Positions 10,666-22,700 of a stretch of DNA of 64,000 nt are shown in pieces (positions within the stretch are counted from its first letter, which is position 1; every line of letters begins with the position of its first letter). The stretch spans positions 27,483 to 91,482 of the forward strand of contig JASWJB010000170.1 of assembly GCA_032433595.1 (NCBI GenBank), given 5' to 3'. The position numbers were made by a program, and so were the translations under genes. Below the pieces are notes generated by a model. It was not told where the DNA came from. It made no database searches and saw nothing but the letters and a program-made list of their open reading frames with translations. Source of the DNA: Conoideocrella luteorostrata (Eukaryota > Ascomycota > Sordariomycetes > Hypocreales > Clavicipitaceae).

Positions 10666-13600
10666 GATGTTGTGGCTTATACTTGATGTTTAACATATTC
10701 TTGATACTGAACCCATTACGAATGTTACGACTGGAGTTCTGATATAGCAGAGTGAAGGGCAAGACTTCTCATGTATTCCGTTGCTTGGTAGTGACGAGGT
10801 AGCAACCAATTATCGATAGTCTTGATCTCTAACCTTTACTATAGATTTTGGTCCTCCTCCTCTACTTATGCTCGCTACTATCCCGTAGTGAAGAATTTGC
10901 TAGCTGCATGATACTCTTCCCCCATAGCCTTGGGTACATTGCCAGTTCTACGACTCCGCACGGGTCATCGAGAGCGGTGGTCTCTGACAACGAACAAGTA
11001 AACAGTGACTGCTGCCACTCAAAATATTGGCATGGACCAATTATCACAGGAGTTATGAATGATCATCCTATATGGTAACACAATCGCATTGCAAATATAG
11101 GGCTCCAATAGGCGAAACGTTTGTGTAGGTAAACGATGGCTTGAGGATAATACCCTGTAGGAAACTCGGACTAGTGTTGGGGATTATATAGTTTGTGCGG
11201 GGATTTGATCACCCCTAGGGTAGCTACGCGGAGGAAAAATTGTTCTTTTGCAGAGAAGGCGTTAGTCAGCTTTTGATCAGTGTATTTATAGTTAGCATAG
11301 TCACCCTTAGAATGACAAGAAACCATGCCTTCTTTGTGAAGCAATTTTGCCCTTTTTAAAATTTTGACTTTGCCTTCGGAAGCCTGTTATTACAGATACT
11401 GACTACTTGGGTGCATGAACCATTTAATTAGATGCGATAGAGTACAACTGCAAGCTCAATTGAACAGTGACCTTACCGTTATACGATACCGGTTTCTGAC
11501 TTTGACTCATGGACTTGTCCACTCTGACACAAGCGACTTTTACGATAAGATAAAGGCAACTTGAATACACGAACCACCTGATTAATTAATACTGAATAGT
11601 ACAACCAGCCTTACAGGTTGTTTGGTGTGTTCTTTTCTTCCAGACAAAATAGCCATATCGTATGATGCTAAGCAGTATTCTGTTAGTTCGTGCCTTGGAT
11701 TCAGACTTGCTTGACTTCTCGATCAAGTCCTGGTTTAGTCTCTCAAAGTTACCTTGAAAGACTTTTAGTTCTATGTAAAGCCAACATTCTTCTTTGTTTC
11801 TCATTAGCAGCTTCACGACGTCGCTTGTCACGAAAGAGGTCGCAGTGATGCCTTTGGACTGTACGGGACTTCTATCTATAGCGGCTGGCTATCACTAGCA
11901 AAGGGACCTCGAAATGCAATCCTAGTGTCCAATTTCAAGCGCACCTTATAGCGCCCACTTGCGAATCCCCGGCCATTTAAGCAGGTTTGATACATTGGAG
12001 CTATCTTCTCTTGTATGTCCAGCAACTGCCATGGAAACGACTACGCAGAATTGACATGACATAAACAGAAAAGACACATGAGCAGATGATCGATGGCCAG
12101 AGTGGACGAGCGGTACGGCTCTTTGTCTTTGTATGGTGAGAAGTCAGGTCTTGAATGAAATACGAGACAATAGGTACAGGTGACAAGCCAAGCGATATTT
12201 TAACGGGTCGACCTGTCCCATGTAGCACCACAATGCGTGAAAATTTCAGCTGTCATGATAGGCTGGGGTTGACCTGCTCAAAGGGGTATCGAGACATGCC
12301 AACAACAAAGGTATGTCACTGTATCCGCTGAGGTCGAGAAAAACGTGTCTATTCACTCTTTAACAAGCGTCATTATGTCTGTTCGGTTTATTGAGGGTTA
12401 TATATCAGCGCCTCAAGTATCAAAACTTGGCGACGGTTTGGCTGGCTGAGAGAGCATGTATCCAGACGTCATCCATCTGACCTGAGGCACCGGAACATTG
12501 GTATATCTCGACACGGTTATCGGCGCAACAGAATTTTGACAGAGTTGCTAAATACCCCTGGACATCTAGCATGCAACCGCCAGAGGCTGATCTTCCTAAC
12601 GATGCAACTGAACGACGCGTCAATGGCGTCGCAAAGGTAGTCGGCTACTACCAAAAGTCAGGAACATACAAAAATTCTGTAAATACCTGGTCTTCCTGCC
12701 TCCGCAAAATATCAAGAAGCCCTTCTCACAATACCCACCCATCCGTCTCCGACCAACTTCATCATCTTAGGACTGCCGGTGTTGGGCCCAGCATAGCCAT
12801 CAACAGCACATTATCGTCAGTCTCCCCATTTCACGCAGTAGATGGGCCAGGTCTCCGAAAGAATGAGAATTCAAACTCTGGCGGACAGAAACCGACCGAC
12901 TGATACCTGAATCTATCATAATTCATAATTCATATTTGACCGAGATCCGGCGGTGGGAAACTGGCCCCACCGCTAGATCTCTCTCCATGGTGACGTGATG
13001 CCACACTAAGACCAGGGTGACACCAGGTTCTATCATAAGTCATCGTTCATGGTTGTTTCAATGCATAACTAGCTGTTCCATACACAGGGGTCATCCGCTA
13101 CACATGCCGCAAAGTTAAAAGAAAAAAGCCCCTTCTTGACTGAGCTAACTTCTAATGGCGTTATCTCCGCCCCACATGGTAAAATCAATTAAATTCCTAT
13201 TATTATACGGAGGACGGAGTAGGGTTTTCCCACATATTCTCTGCAATAAGGTATACAACTAGTTCCAGGGTGCTATGAGCTAATACTATTCTATTCCCGA
13301 GTAGCCATGTTGACTGTCTTGAGCCACACCCGAAAAGCTTGTTTTGATGAACATAGTCCTGCACTTTGACCTGCCAGCTCTAGGAAATACCACCTGCGGC
13401 CTCCAACAGAGAGTACCGCAAAATGTGATTGTTAAGGCGACGGGAAGAACGGGGAGAAAGGTGAGAAACGACGGAAGGGGGGACTGTCTTTGCCTCGAAA
13501 TTTCGTGCAAGATCTGGTACCGCACTTCAACACCGCACTAACAAATACGAGATCGAGAAGTTGCTATCTACGGAGCAAACGAAAAAAAGCAACCGGCTTT

Positions 13601-14119
13601 AAAAGTGAGGCTGATACCTGCAGAGCGAGGCTGCATAGTGAGGCTGTATCACAATTTGCATGCCATAAATCACAGCCCTCGATAGCCCTTGCAGGCGCGG
13701 CCATTCCCCAACCGCCAGGCTCCTTATCAGTACTCTCCTAAAAGGCTAAACTCGTGATAAGAAGGTCGCTGGTGGCTGTCATTTTGACATAGTTCGACGC
13801 CAAGCTAAGCTTGGTAGCAAACATTTTCACGCGGGGCGAGTATGCAGGTTTCGACGCAGCGGATCAGGCCAATGACAAACCATGTTTGGCAGCCATGACC
13901 CATCCCGTCTGACGCACTGCTTAGTTTTCTCCGATGCCACGCAGCGGACGTCCCAAGACCATCTATGTATGTCTGAGACAGACTGCGTGACACCTTTTTG
14001 TTGAATAAACGACAAATGACTACTAGTACTGGATGGCAGTGACAGTACCGGCAAGCAGCCACCCAACTGGACCGGCCCGCCTCCGCGTCTTCACTCGCTT
14101 CCCCTCGGCTGAGGTATGG
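10666..14119. other. gene-poor region
   Basis: About 3.4 kb with no supported intact gene. It contains the inverted repeat copy at 11250-11652 and, next to it at 11653-11831 on the minus strand, a coding-like stretch without an ATG (contains SDVVKLLMRNKEECWLY) that may be the tail of a lost gene. The part 12900-13250 is AT-rich, with a TACGGAGGACGGAGTA motif near 13206. Other frames are short and unconvincing. Confidence 0.4.
11250..11652 (-). repeat. dispersed AT-rich repeat, copy B (inverted relative to 28.3 kb)
   Basis: Read on the minus strand, this stretch aligns with 28308-28706 on the plus strand. Shared blocks include GGAAGAAAAGAACACACCAA, GTGGTTCGTGT/ATGGTTCGTGT, AGTCAGTATC, GGCAAAGTCAAAAT and TTGCTTCACAAAGAAGGCAT. 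Many differences are C/T or G/A, as expected from RIP or CpG-type decay. No coding function is seen in the shared part. It may be a small non-autonomous element. Ends are approximate. Confidence 0.75.
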
Positions 14120-14570
14120 GTGTGGAGTACTCCGTACTCAGTCACTTGTCCATGTTCCTGAATTTGTTGATGATGTCTGTCGTAGACGGCACTAGCATTG
14201 ACCCGCATGCTATCCACCGAGTCAGCCTTAAAGAAACCAAAGGCCATTTTCAGATGACTTCGATTGTTGTTACGCCGATAAGAAGATTGATGTAGGAGGC
14301 CATAAAGCTTAACGCAGGAGACGAAAGCCACGCGATCAACGTGTCGTTCATGTTTCGATACCACGAGTCGAAACCGCGAATAACCAGAATGGCTTTGGCA
14401 TCCGGGTAGGCCGCGATGAGCTGCGGGCCGGACAGACTGGCAGACTAAGTGGCTGCCTCTGAGGCGCCAAAAATGGAACCACAGTCGTCTCGGGTCATTT
14501 CAGCTTCTCGTCGTATGTCTTCAATGTAGGGAAAGTTGCATCGGCGGCATGGCTGAAAAGGGGACAATGC
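14120..14570 (-). pseudogene. decayed sulfotransferase-like P-loop gene (fungal Sulfotransfer_4 type)
   Basis: Read on the minus strand from about 14565 downward, pieces in different frames follow a known fungal family: HAADATFPTLKTYDEKLK, then a TGA where the family has Trp, then IFGASEAAT, a TAG, then LIAAYPDAKAILVIRGFDSW, then WLSSPALSFMASYINLLIG, and after a frameshift KMAFGFFKADSVDSMRVNA. The N-terminal P-loop part and the C-terminus are not found. Two stops and at least one frameshift mean no product. TGG to TGA fits a G-to-A change. The family assignment rests on recalled family features, not on a search. Confidence 0.7.
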
Positions 14571-14953
14571 TGTTCGAAACTGGGCCCCATTCAGTAGTGC
14601 ACGAGTACTCTGTAGTTAATGGTCCTCGTAGCTTTCTTTGCAAAACATTCCTCACACAACTGACTGACACGCCTGCATCTGGTTGTTTTCACGTTAAAAT
14701 GTCGAGTCTGTCCGCAACCTTATCGTGGAGCCCGCTCTAATTACTCATGGACACTAAAGTGCTTTGAAACTTTAAATAACTAATGCCTAAATGTCTCCAC
14801 CTCACATGCTGACTTGCAGTATTAGACGAACCTCTTTTCATTCCAACATTCGTTCTCGCGCCGATCCAAAGCACTCAATCTTGGAAAGCACAAAATCGTC
14901 TATTATACCCCGGCCGCGAGTGCCGAGAATTGTCTCCTTTCTCAGTGTTGGAT

Positions 14954-15421
14954 ATGGAAGACGCATGCTTCGAACAGCTCATCCTCAACGTCATCGGCAG
15001 AGGCCTCCTTACAATAATCGCTGGCATTATCGAAATCCAATTTGTCCACCGCCGACACATTATAATAAAAATTGGCCGTCAGTTGCAACACAGCCTTTAT
15101 ATTCCAGAATGTCTATGGATTTTTACAGATGAGGATCCAGGCATGACAGATGAGGATATTCGGCTAAGCGCCTTTATATTATGCTGCTCATTCTTTGCTG
15201 CCTTTCTTGCACTTACCGCCCTGCCAGCAGGAGGCATATTATGGGACCCCTTTATCTTAGGTTTTGGGGTTATTAACCCATTTTGCGTCTGCATCCTCCT
15301 GTGGCTATATCTCATTACAGAAAGGAGGAGACGACTGAGCAGAAGGAATATGTATGGTGAGCTTGATCCGGACAGAGACCCAGGCTTAGTTAGTATATTA
15401 CGTTGTATTTGGATCGGTTAG
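14954..15421 (+). CDS. small putative membrane protein, unrecognised
   Basis: A single open frame of 155 aa starts at ATG 14954 (MEDACFEQL). Three hydrophobic stretches are visible: about residues 8-30 (ILNVIGRGLLTIIAGIIEI), 75-98 (SAFILCCSFFAAFLALTALP) and 104-125 (PFILGFGVINPFCVCILLW), followed by a basic segment (ERRRRLSRR). This fits a three-span membrane protein. The frame is also open upstream without an ATG, so a 5' exon may be missing. No family is recognised and it lies next to a pseudogene, so it could be a remnant. Confidence 0.4.
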   Translation: MEDACFEQLILNVIGRGLLTIIAGIIEIQFVHRRHIIIKIGRQLQHSLYIPECLWIFTDEDPGMTDEDIRLSAFILCCSFFAAFLALTALPAGGILWDPFILGFGVINPFCVCILLWLYLITERRRRLSRRNMYGELDPDRDPGLVSILRCIWIG

Positions 15422-16342
15422 AAGCAGGTATACGGTGTACATCGAGCCCGGAACAAAGAGCGGCGGGGATTCAGCAGCCCACCTACGGCTCGTGTCCTTC
15501 GCCGGGCATGCACACCCTTTTCCCCACCGCCGACCATTTCATTATGCCAACCGCAGGAAATGCCAGAAGAACAACAAAAAAATACGAGGGAAAGGCAAGT
15601 TGAATGTTGGCATATGGTTCCATTGATATCGGCGTATGAAGATTCCGGGCAGATGGTAGATGGGAATGGTTGGGCCGGGACTTCCATAAGGTGTGCGACA
15701 AGTGCGCCAAGTAGACGGGTGTCTGTTTTCGTCTCGATTGGTGACAGCGACTGCGGTGGCCATTGTAGCACAATCTGGTGACGGATTTTGTGTGTTGAGA
15801 AGGCGGCATATGTCCGTCTTGACAGGCGTGGTGATGGGATTCTGTAGCAGTGGACTTCCCGGTTGTGTGGTAGAGGTCGACAGCTTCAAGATATGCGTAT
15901 CGAGAGACTGACAATCCTCGATTTCGCTTTTTACCAGTGCCCAGTGCGGTGCGTCACGGGCAGTGTCGTGATTGAAGAGTAGGTGGGTGAATCCTGGTAG
16001 GCCCAAATATGACGGAGTCAACGCAGACAAGGAGTGAGAAACGATGCAAGCAGGAAAGGGGAAGCGGAAGTCATAGGCCCGACCAGGGCGAAGAGGGAAG
16101 AGAGGAGGTTTGGGTTGAGTGGTGGGTGGTCTTATAGAAATCTCTAAAGCAGCCAATTTGCAACGATCAACTGTACTCTCCAAAGTGTGTAACTCCAAAA
16201 AGCCCAACTTCCTGGCATGAATGGATCCTCACTTGGTGATCAAATCGTCCTGCACTAGTTGAAACCTGGAAAAAACCTCTACGCATTGGCTACAGCTTTC
16301 AACAAGAATGACTAATGCCCACATAATCATTAGTGTCCAATA
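15422..16342. other. region without supported gene
   Basis: A 221-codon frame on the minus strand (15542-16207) and shorter ones exist, but their composition is Pro/His/Thr-rich in several overlapping frames and none resembles a family. I treat it as noncoding. Confidence 0.4.
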
Positions 16343-16856
16343 ATGTGCAGGAATTCGAAATTGGGAGGGTTGGTTACGGGTTTATTCATCGAGCGTTCGT
16401 TCCAGGGTCCAGTCGACAACACTTGGCTCTTGGCAGGTGGTAGGAGTTGCACTGCTGCCAACCTTCGAGTAGACATAAAACAGGATAGGTTCGAAAGATT
16501 ATCTGCAAAGAAGATGGATTCACTGTAACGAAGGAGTTTCTCGTTGACATCACAATGGCATATCTACGTAATTCTAAAGAGAAAGACTGAAGGATATATA
16601 TGCTGCCCTTGAACTAAAACAGTGTACTGATTCTGTCACGTACTTTGCACGGAGACGTCGGAGAAGACTCGATGAAAAGAGCGGAGAGAGCAGCATGCCA
16701 CCAGATGATGTAAGCAGAGAGGTCAAATATTCCGCCAAGAATGCGGTAGAGCAATTCTTGGATGTGGCACCGTGGCTTGGAGGAGGCTCTATTAGCTGGG
16801 TTTTGAATGTAGAGGACATCTACGCGCTATGGGCAAAATGCTGGTTATTATGGTAG
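16343..16856 (+). CDS. small orphan protein with poly-Arg segment
   Basis: Two exons (16343..16524, 16580..16856) joined by a 55-base intron (GTAACG...TAAAG) give 152 aa. The junction reads KKMDSLERLKDIYAAL, a continuous amphipathic helix, which supports the splice. Further along are VTYFARRRRRRLDEKS, a possible nuclear-type basic cluster, then KYSAKNAVEQFLDVAPWLGG and a Trp-rich end (ALWAKCWLLW). I do not recognise a family. The N-terminal half reads like the interior of a longer protein, so it may be the 3' remnant of a larger gene. No neighbour suggests a function. Confidence 0.45.
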
Positions 16857-17328
16857 AATGTCAATGGAATCTCTCGGCATCTAAATCAAGACATATACTA
16901 GTCTGTTTACTCACAGCGGATTTCATGGCAGACCTAGATTGTTTTTGTATATGAGGTAAGCCTAGCCAAGCTCACCTATGAAAATATCGAGTTTTTGTTT
17001 TTCGAGAGGCCAATCTGTATTGAACGTGATGAATTCCGCCTGCGCATCGTAGAAGTTTCTGCGAGATTACAAGATGTGATTGTACTATAGCGGCACTATT
17101 CGACAGGAACAAAATACCGTATGGGTTAAGGGGCTCATGCAAATAGCAGTATTGGTTAAGGGATATTGTCAGCACGAAAGGAGCATGGTCTAATTGCGTC
17201 GCAATTATTCTACATCAAAGCTTCATCAAATATCAACATCATCCTAGCAGAATGTACTTATTCGCATCACTCGGTATTCCTGAACGGGATCAATTCCACC
17301 ACCGAGCAGCGCGCCACCTGAGTGGGCT
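16857..17328. other. 3' flank of the minus-strand LRR-like gene
   Basis: AT-rich spacer of about 470 bases with no gene seen; it probably includes the 3' UTR of the next gene. Confidence 0.4.
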
Positions 17329-19765
17329 TTACTTGGGCTTGGCACCATTTGCCTCGAGGCGCAACTCATCCCAGATTTCATCCTTGTGCGCCGCAAGCTC
17401 TACCGAAGCAGCTAACATTGTTTCGACGGCGGTCGCGTCCAGCAGCATCGTGTCGCGGCAGAACCGCTGCGGCCGTTCTTCCTCGGCGGCCCAAGTCCAC
17501 GCCGGCAGCGCGCCGACGCCCTGCTCCCAAGCTCGTGCCGCCTCCTCGTCGCCTACGGCGCGGGCGGCAGCCGCGGGTTCAAGCACATCGAGCTTCCCGC
17601 TGGCATCGCGCGTCACCAACCCGTAGCGCAAGCGTCCCAGGTCCGGCTCCCGCAAGAACATCAGCGTGTGCTCACCGTGCAAGACGGGTTCGGGGCCACG
17701 GGTCCTCAGCGGCTTGGAAGACATCTTGGGCCCTTGCGTATCCCACATGACGAGCTCGAAGGCCCGCGCAGGAAGTGGGGAGGACACGACATACTCGGAC
17801 TGTGAATAGGGAAGGGGGATGGCAAAGTTAGTGTCCATAGCATAATATAGAAGTAGTAGCGAGTTGAAGGAGAGATGCAGATCAAGCGAGATTGACTTCG
17901 TCATAGGGTGTCTTAAAGAAAAGAGACAATGAAAAACAATGAAAAAAAGAGAAACAGCGCACGTACGGCTGCGTGTCCCATAGTCATCATCAAAGGAAAA
18001 GCTAACGGCCAGCGGTCGAAGATTACGTCATGCCCTCTTTGAATAATATCTTTATTTGCCATGAATTTTTCAATGCGTGCCAGAGACGTATAAAACTCGA
18101 CGAGCGGTCGCCAAGTATCGTTTTGCGGCAAAGCCACCAGCTCAGCAAAGATGGTGTTGGGGCTCCGTATGGGGGAACCGATTGGGTGGTTCCACGGGTG
18201 AAGCATCCTGGCGAGCCTCTTGACGTCCAGGTCCTCGAGGCTGAGCGTGCCAGTGGTTCCTTGCAAGGGGCCGGCCATGTCGGTTGGCGGCTCGAAGTCG
18301 TCCACGTCAAGGGTCGCAAGGGTCATCCACACAACCTGGCGGAGGCGCGTCTGTGTCGGCATCGTTGGCGACGCGGGTTGAGCGACGAGGGCCGGGGCTT
18401 CCCAGAGACACTGCCTAACCCACCTCTCCAATGGCGCCAGGAAGCCGGCGCGGCTCGTCACCTTGGCGATGCGGCCTTCCGCCACGTCCGCGACGGCCTC
18501 AAGGGGCAGGCCCGGGTTGTCCCACATTACTAGTTCGTGAACATCGGTCACGTCCAGAATACGGGCTACGTCATCCGGTGTGACATGGACGTTGAACGAG
18601 AGGTCTAGCAGCTCCATGGACTTCGTCTCGCCTCCCGGCCTCTTTCCGTTCCTGGTAACAACGGTGGCAATTAGCTCGACAACCTGGTCGCCGGACAGGG
18701 CCCTAAATTGGCTCAACTCGACGCATCCGACATAGCCTTGTTTGTATGTCCATGCGGCTACGAGCAGCGGCACGGCGCCTGGCTGGCCGGGCGTGAACTG
18801 CTCTGGATGCTCTCTTACGTAGCGTTTCAGAAGACGAGGGAAGTGCCTTGTCCGCATCTTGGAGGCCAAGGTTGCTTTGGGGCAGGACCCGAGCAGCTGC
18901 TTTATGGTGCTATAAACGCCATCGTCGATCGACACAGGCTCTCGCTTGCGTTTCCTCGACGCGTGTGTTTTAGCTTCTGCCTTGGCCTTCGCTTCCGTCC
19001 TAGCCTTTTTACCCCTTTTGGTGTCCCGCAGAAACGAAGGCCACACCTCTTGGAGAGCCTCCTTAGACATGACGGGGGCAATCTCGCCACCAAAGACCCG
19101 TACTTCATTCCGCTCAGGTTCGTTGCCATGCAGGCCGTAACACTTCAGCCACTGGTGCCCGGAAATCGGCTGAAGCGGAAGGTATAGCTCCTCGTCCCCC
19201 AAGTCGGTTGCATTCTTAGCCGGCAGCACAAAGGCGTAGGAGAGATCACTCAGGTCGATGACGGTGCATCCAGGCTCCCACATGAACCGTCCGCCCAAGT
19301 CAGGAGCCGCGTTCCACGGCCGGTAGCCAACTGAGTGTAGGTAGGCGGAGTTCCAGTCGGATGAGATGGCGCCGAGAAGAAGACATGTAAATATGAAGGG
19401 AAATTTGGGAATATTGACCGCACAGCGCTCCCCTCCGGTATCCAGTGTCCATTCGGTGTCGGGTACTCTCTCTGCCCAGGCTAGCTCAAGGTCGATGTAT
19501 CTTTTGTTATGTTTCAGGTACGTTAATATTCTCCGCGTCACTGTCCGCCCGTATTGGGACCATCAGTAAATCTTGCTATGTCAGGTTGTCTCCAATTCTG
19601 GAGGCCAAAAAGGGGGGGCGGGCAAAGCCCAGGAAGGCTTGGAATTGCGTTCGTACCAACCACCATGTCCCAGCCTGGATCAGCAGAGCGTAGATGCAGG
19701 GCGGCTAGAGGGCGGCGCCTCCCTTTGACCATCCCAACGACGCGCAAGGGGTGAACGAGGCCCAT
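17329..19765 (-). CDS. large orphan protein with leucine-rich-repeat-like segments
   Basis: Model: complement(17329..17799, 17967..19540, 19657..19765), 717 aa. The start MGLVHPLRVV at 19765 and donor GTACGA join in phase to VTRRILTYLKHN; the last intron (GTACGT...TTCACAG) joins MGHAA to SEYVV. The middle exon alone is 525 codons, so coding status is secure, while the 5' exon is inferred. Seen: a hydrophobic patch near residue 60, a Lys/Ala/Arg-rich basic stretch (RKRKRE, possible nuclear signal), and LRR-like phrases (LLDLSFNVHVTPDDVARIL). A phrase recurs: HELVMWDNPGLP and FELVMWDTQGPK, suggesting internal duplication. Codons are GC-rich, unlike the AT-rich flanks. Function unknown; an F-box/LRR-like or scaffold role would be a guess. 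Confidence 0.75.
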
Positions 19766-22700
19766 TTTGCTGACAAAACAGACAGCGGTAGGAAAGTATC
19801 GTTCGTGTAGAACGAACAAGAATTAGGGAAGCAAACACGAGATAGGGTAAATAGAGACAGCGAGACAGAAGAACAGATGAAAGTGTAGCGAGAAAAGAGA
19901 AAAGAAGCTATAAAAAAGTCAGTTTTACGGAACATGAGAGCTAAGTTAGCGTAAGCATAGCACGTGACGGATTCTGCATATAGGTTGTCACAAAAAATGG
20001 CGTAGCCAGAGGCCACTTTTCACGTTCAGTTATGAACCTTATATAGGCTCATTATTTTTGTTAGCATAATAAATCAAAGCCGAGTGCCAGAATGAAAGGA
20101 TCAGCGAAAACCTTGCATCAATTTGAACTCATTCATTCTTGTGAATTACTTTGTGCACTCCTAATTTACGTGCAGAATCTGGCATCCAGCTGGCTCGTAC
20201 CGTCAGCAGAGCACAGGATAATGCACATCGTGACGCGGGCACCAACGCTGCTTACGTGTAACCAACCCATAGAGTTTTCGGGACAAGTTGATGACGTGGT
20301 CTGTTCCCTGACTTCCAGCCACCATGTTTTAGCCAGCTCCTATTATAAAAGTATGCGACAGCTAACCTTGTTCGATTTGCGTTCTTGGTTCGCACCTCTC
20401 CCGGGCATTTCTGGTTCTAATTACGCGGCCTACGTAAACAACGGGAAACTAGAAAATAAAAAAGAGGAAACAAAAATCCATGACGGAACCAAATGCGGTG
20501 CCGCAAACAGAGTTAGGACTAGAGGAGTCTGGTGGGTCTGTTGTCTAGTTTTGTGCCTTAGCGTTCATCACGACCGTGAAAGCGCCCAGGTTTTCAAGTG
20601 CATGGTATTCACGACGAGCCAAACTGACTTGTTCAACGTAAACGACGGAATAGGGCTTGTCGCCCGTGCCCCAAGCCAGCTCTTAAGCCAAGTTGCTTAA
20701 AGTAAAATTTGCAATGTGCATGCTTTCCAGGCAACAGCTCCTGTAAATGCCATCCTCCTATCACGAGTATCATGATTGTCGCAGTGTACGTTGAATTGTA
20801 ACAAGCTGATGTGATTTTGGCCGTCCTATCCGTTGTAGCGCTTTTTTTTTCTATATCTAGCTAGCTAGGAATCAACTACAGAGGGCCTAATGCCTTGTCA
20901 ACTACGTAGAATGCAAGGATTTCGCAACTGATCAGATTTACCATATCTGTTGAATAACCAGGATGTCCTTGCTAAAGATATGATCGAGTTATGGAGGAAC
21001 GAAGGAATATGGTACGTATTGTGTGGGCGTAAAAGAACTTCCAGGGTGTCGAGGGCAACCTTACACGGGTTTGAGCTTGACGGGGCTATTTGCATCCAAT
21101 GAATTAGCTATAAGAAGGGTTCTAGCCCAGCTATCTAAGTAGATCAACCAGTTTTCCTCGTTATGCTTGAGTTGTGTCTTTTTTTGGAGCCCTGCTCCTG
21201 TGCCTATCATAATTTTATTACTGTACTACACTTGCCTGGTAACCTGTTATCGAGCAGTCAGTCCATTTGATAATATTGTACAGAAGGTCTTTACGAACTG
21301 ATCCAGGTCTCTGACGAGGCCTCATACAGAGTTTAAGTTGCAGCATCGCGGTTCTCAAAGGGAACAGTAGTGCTGTAAGCCTATGAGGATCAGCATGAAT
21401 CATGCTAATTTATGAGATGGTTTGAAAGCTCACAGAGGTATATAATGAACTAACGGTGAGTACGAGACTGAGAGTCTTCATCTTGTATAGTTGGCATGAC
21501 ATAGACTAGTAGTCGTGCTTCTGGCGTGAGAGAATAGTTGTTCAAAGATTTTGTTCTTGTTGTATGAGTTGACTCAAGAAATAAATTGCTTCTTACATCT
21601 TCTATCATAGGAGGAAACCCTTACAGCCTTTACAGAAAGCCAGGTTACTCTTCTAAAGGCACACGGTGAATTACTTTAGATTGAGAAAAGCGAGGAATTA
21701 AAGTATCCGACACCACGCTGGTTTGAATAATGCTAGCTACATGATCGAACCGAAAGCAACAAGCATCTTGCCGCTGCTTTGGAACCAGCCTTGCATGTGA
21801 GCTGCTGCAACTTCCTAAACTCTCCCTTCTTCATTAGGAAGTCTCCGGATTCCCAATCATGGCAATGGCGAAATTCATAAAGAACTGGCTCATATGCAAT
21901 GTGACGGTATGTTGGCTACACCATGGAAGGTGTAAGGTCATTGGGACCCTCTAAAATCACGAAATATCGGCCGAAAGACCGAGATACTGGCTGTATTCAG
22001 CCGGTCGAAGAAGTTAGTAACCATCTACCCAGCTTAAAATCTGAAAAACAAAAGTTGATTAATATAATTGTCCCATAAATCCATACTACCAAGAATACGG
22101 TTCTAAATAAACTTGGAAACGCAACATAGATGCAAAAATCCTTGAAGATATTGCGCCATACAATATATTTAACTCTTGATTATAACACACTGACTTGTTA
22201 CTAAACGATCTGTGAAATGGTTGGTGCTGTGAGCGGGTATTGCGGTATCCAGAGGCTTCCTTTTGTACGTCAGGATATAGCCTTCAGAGCTAAGATTCAA
22301 GCTTGAAAAAGATGGAGATTCTGCAGTCTGCACAGATGTAGTCCATCTGATTTAAATCCTCATACGGGTTGGGTTACACATGTTATTGGTAAGTAATATA
22401 AAAGATGCTGCAGAAAATTCATTCAACGGGTGATTCCGCAGAGAAATTCCGTCAGTGCCACAACATGGTAAAACTGCCATCTTTCTACGTAGCCTGTGAC
22501 ATTAATCTCCCTGTTATATTAGACTTCAAATAAAGCACCGGAATCTAAGAGCTTAACAATAAAAACTTTTTTCTTCCACGAAAAAAACATAATCTCTTAT
22601 AGTATATAGTAGTCAACTTTAGCATAACAAAGTTCTGACCCCATGTAGTGTTATTTAGCATAGCCGCGCAACACTTCACGGATTGAAGGACGTCTGTGGT

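Noticed and set aside
15542..16207. A 221-codon minus-strand frame.
   Set aside because: Other overlapping frames are open too and the Pro/Thr/His-rich reading resembles no protein.
20092..20700. A 202-codon ATG-initiated frame in the gene-poor region.
   Set aside because: No family features, irregular composition, no splice support and stop-rich surroundings; it could be chance.
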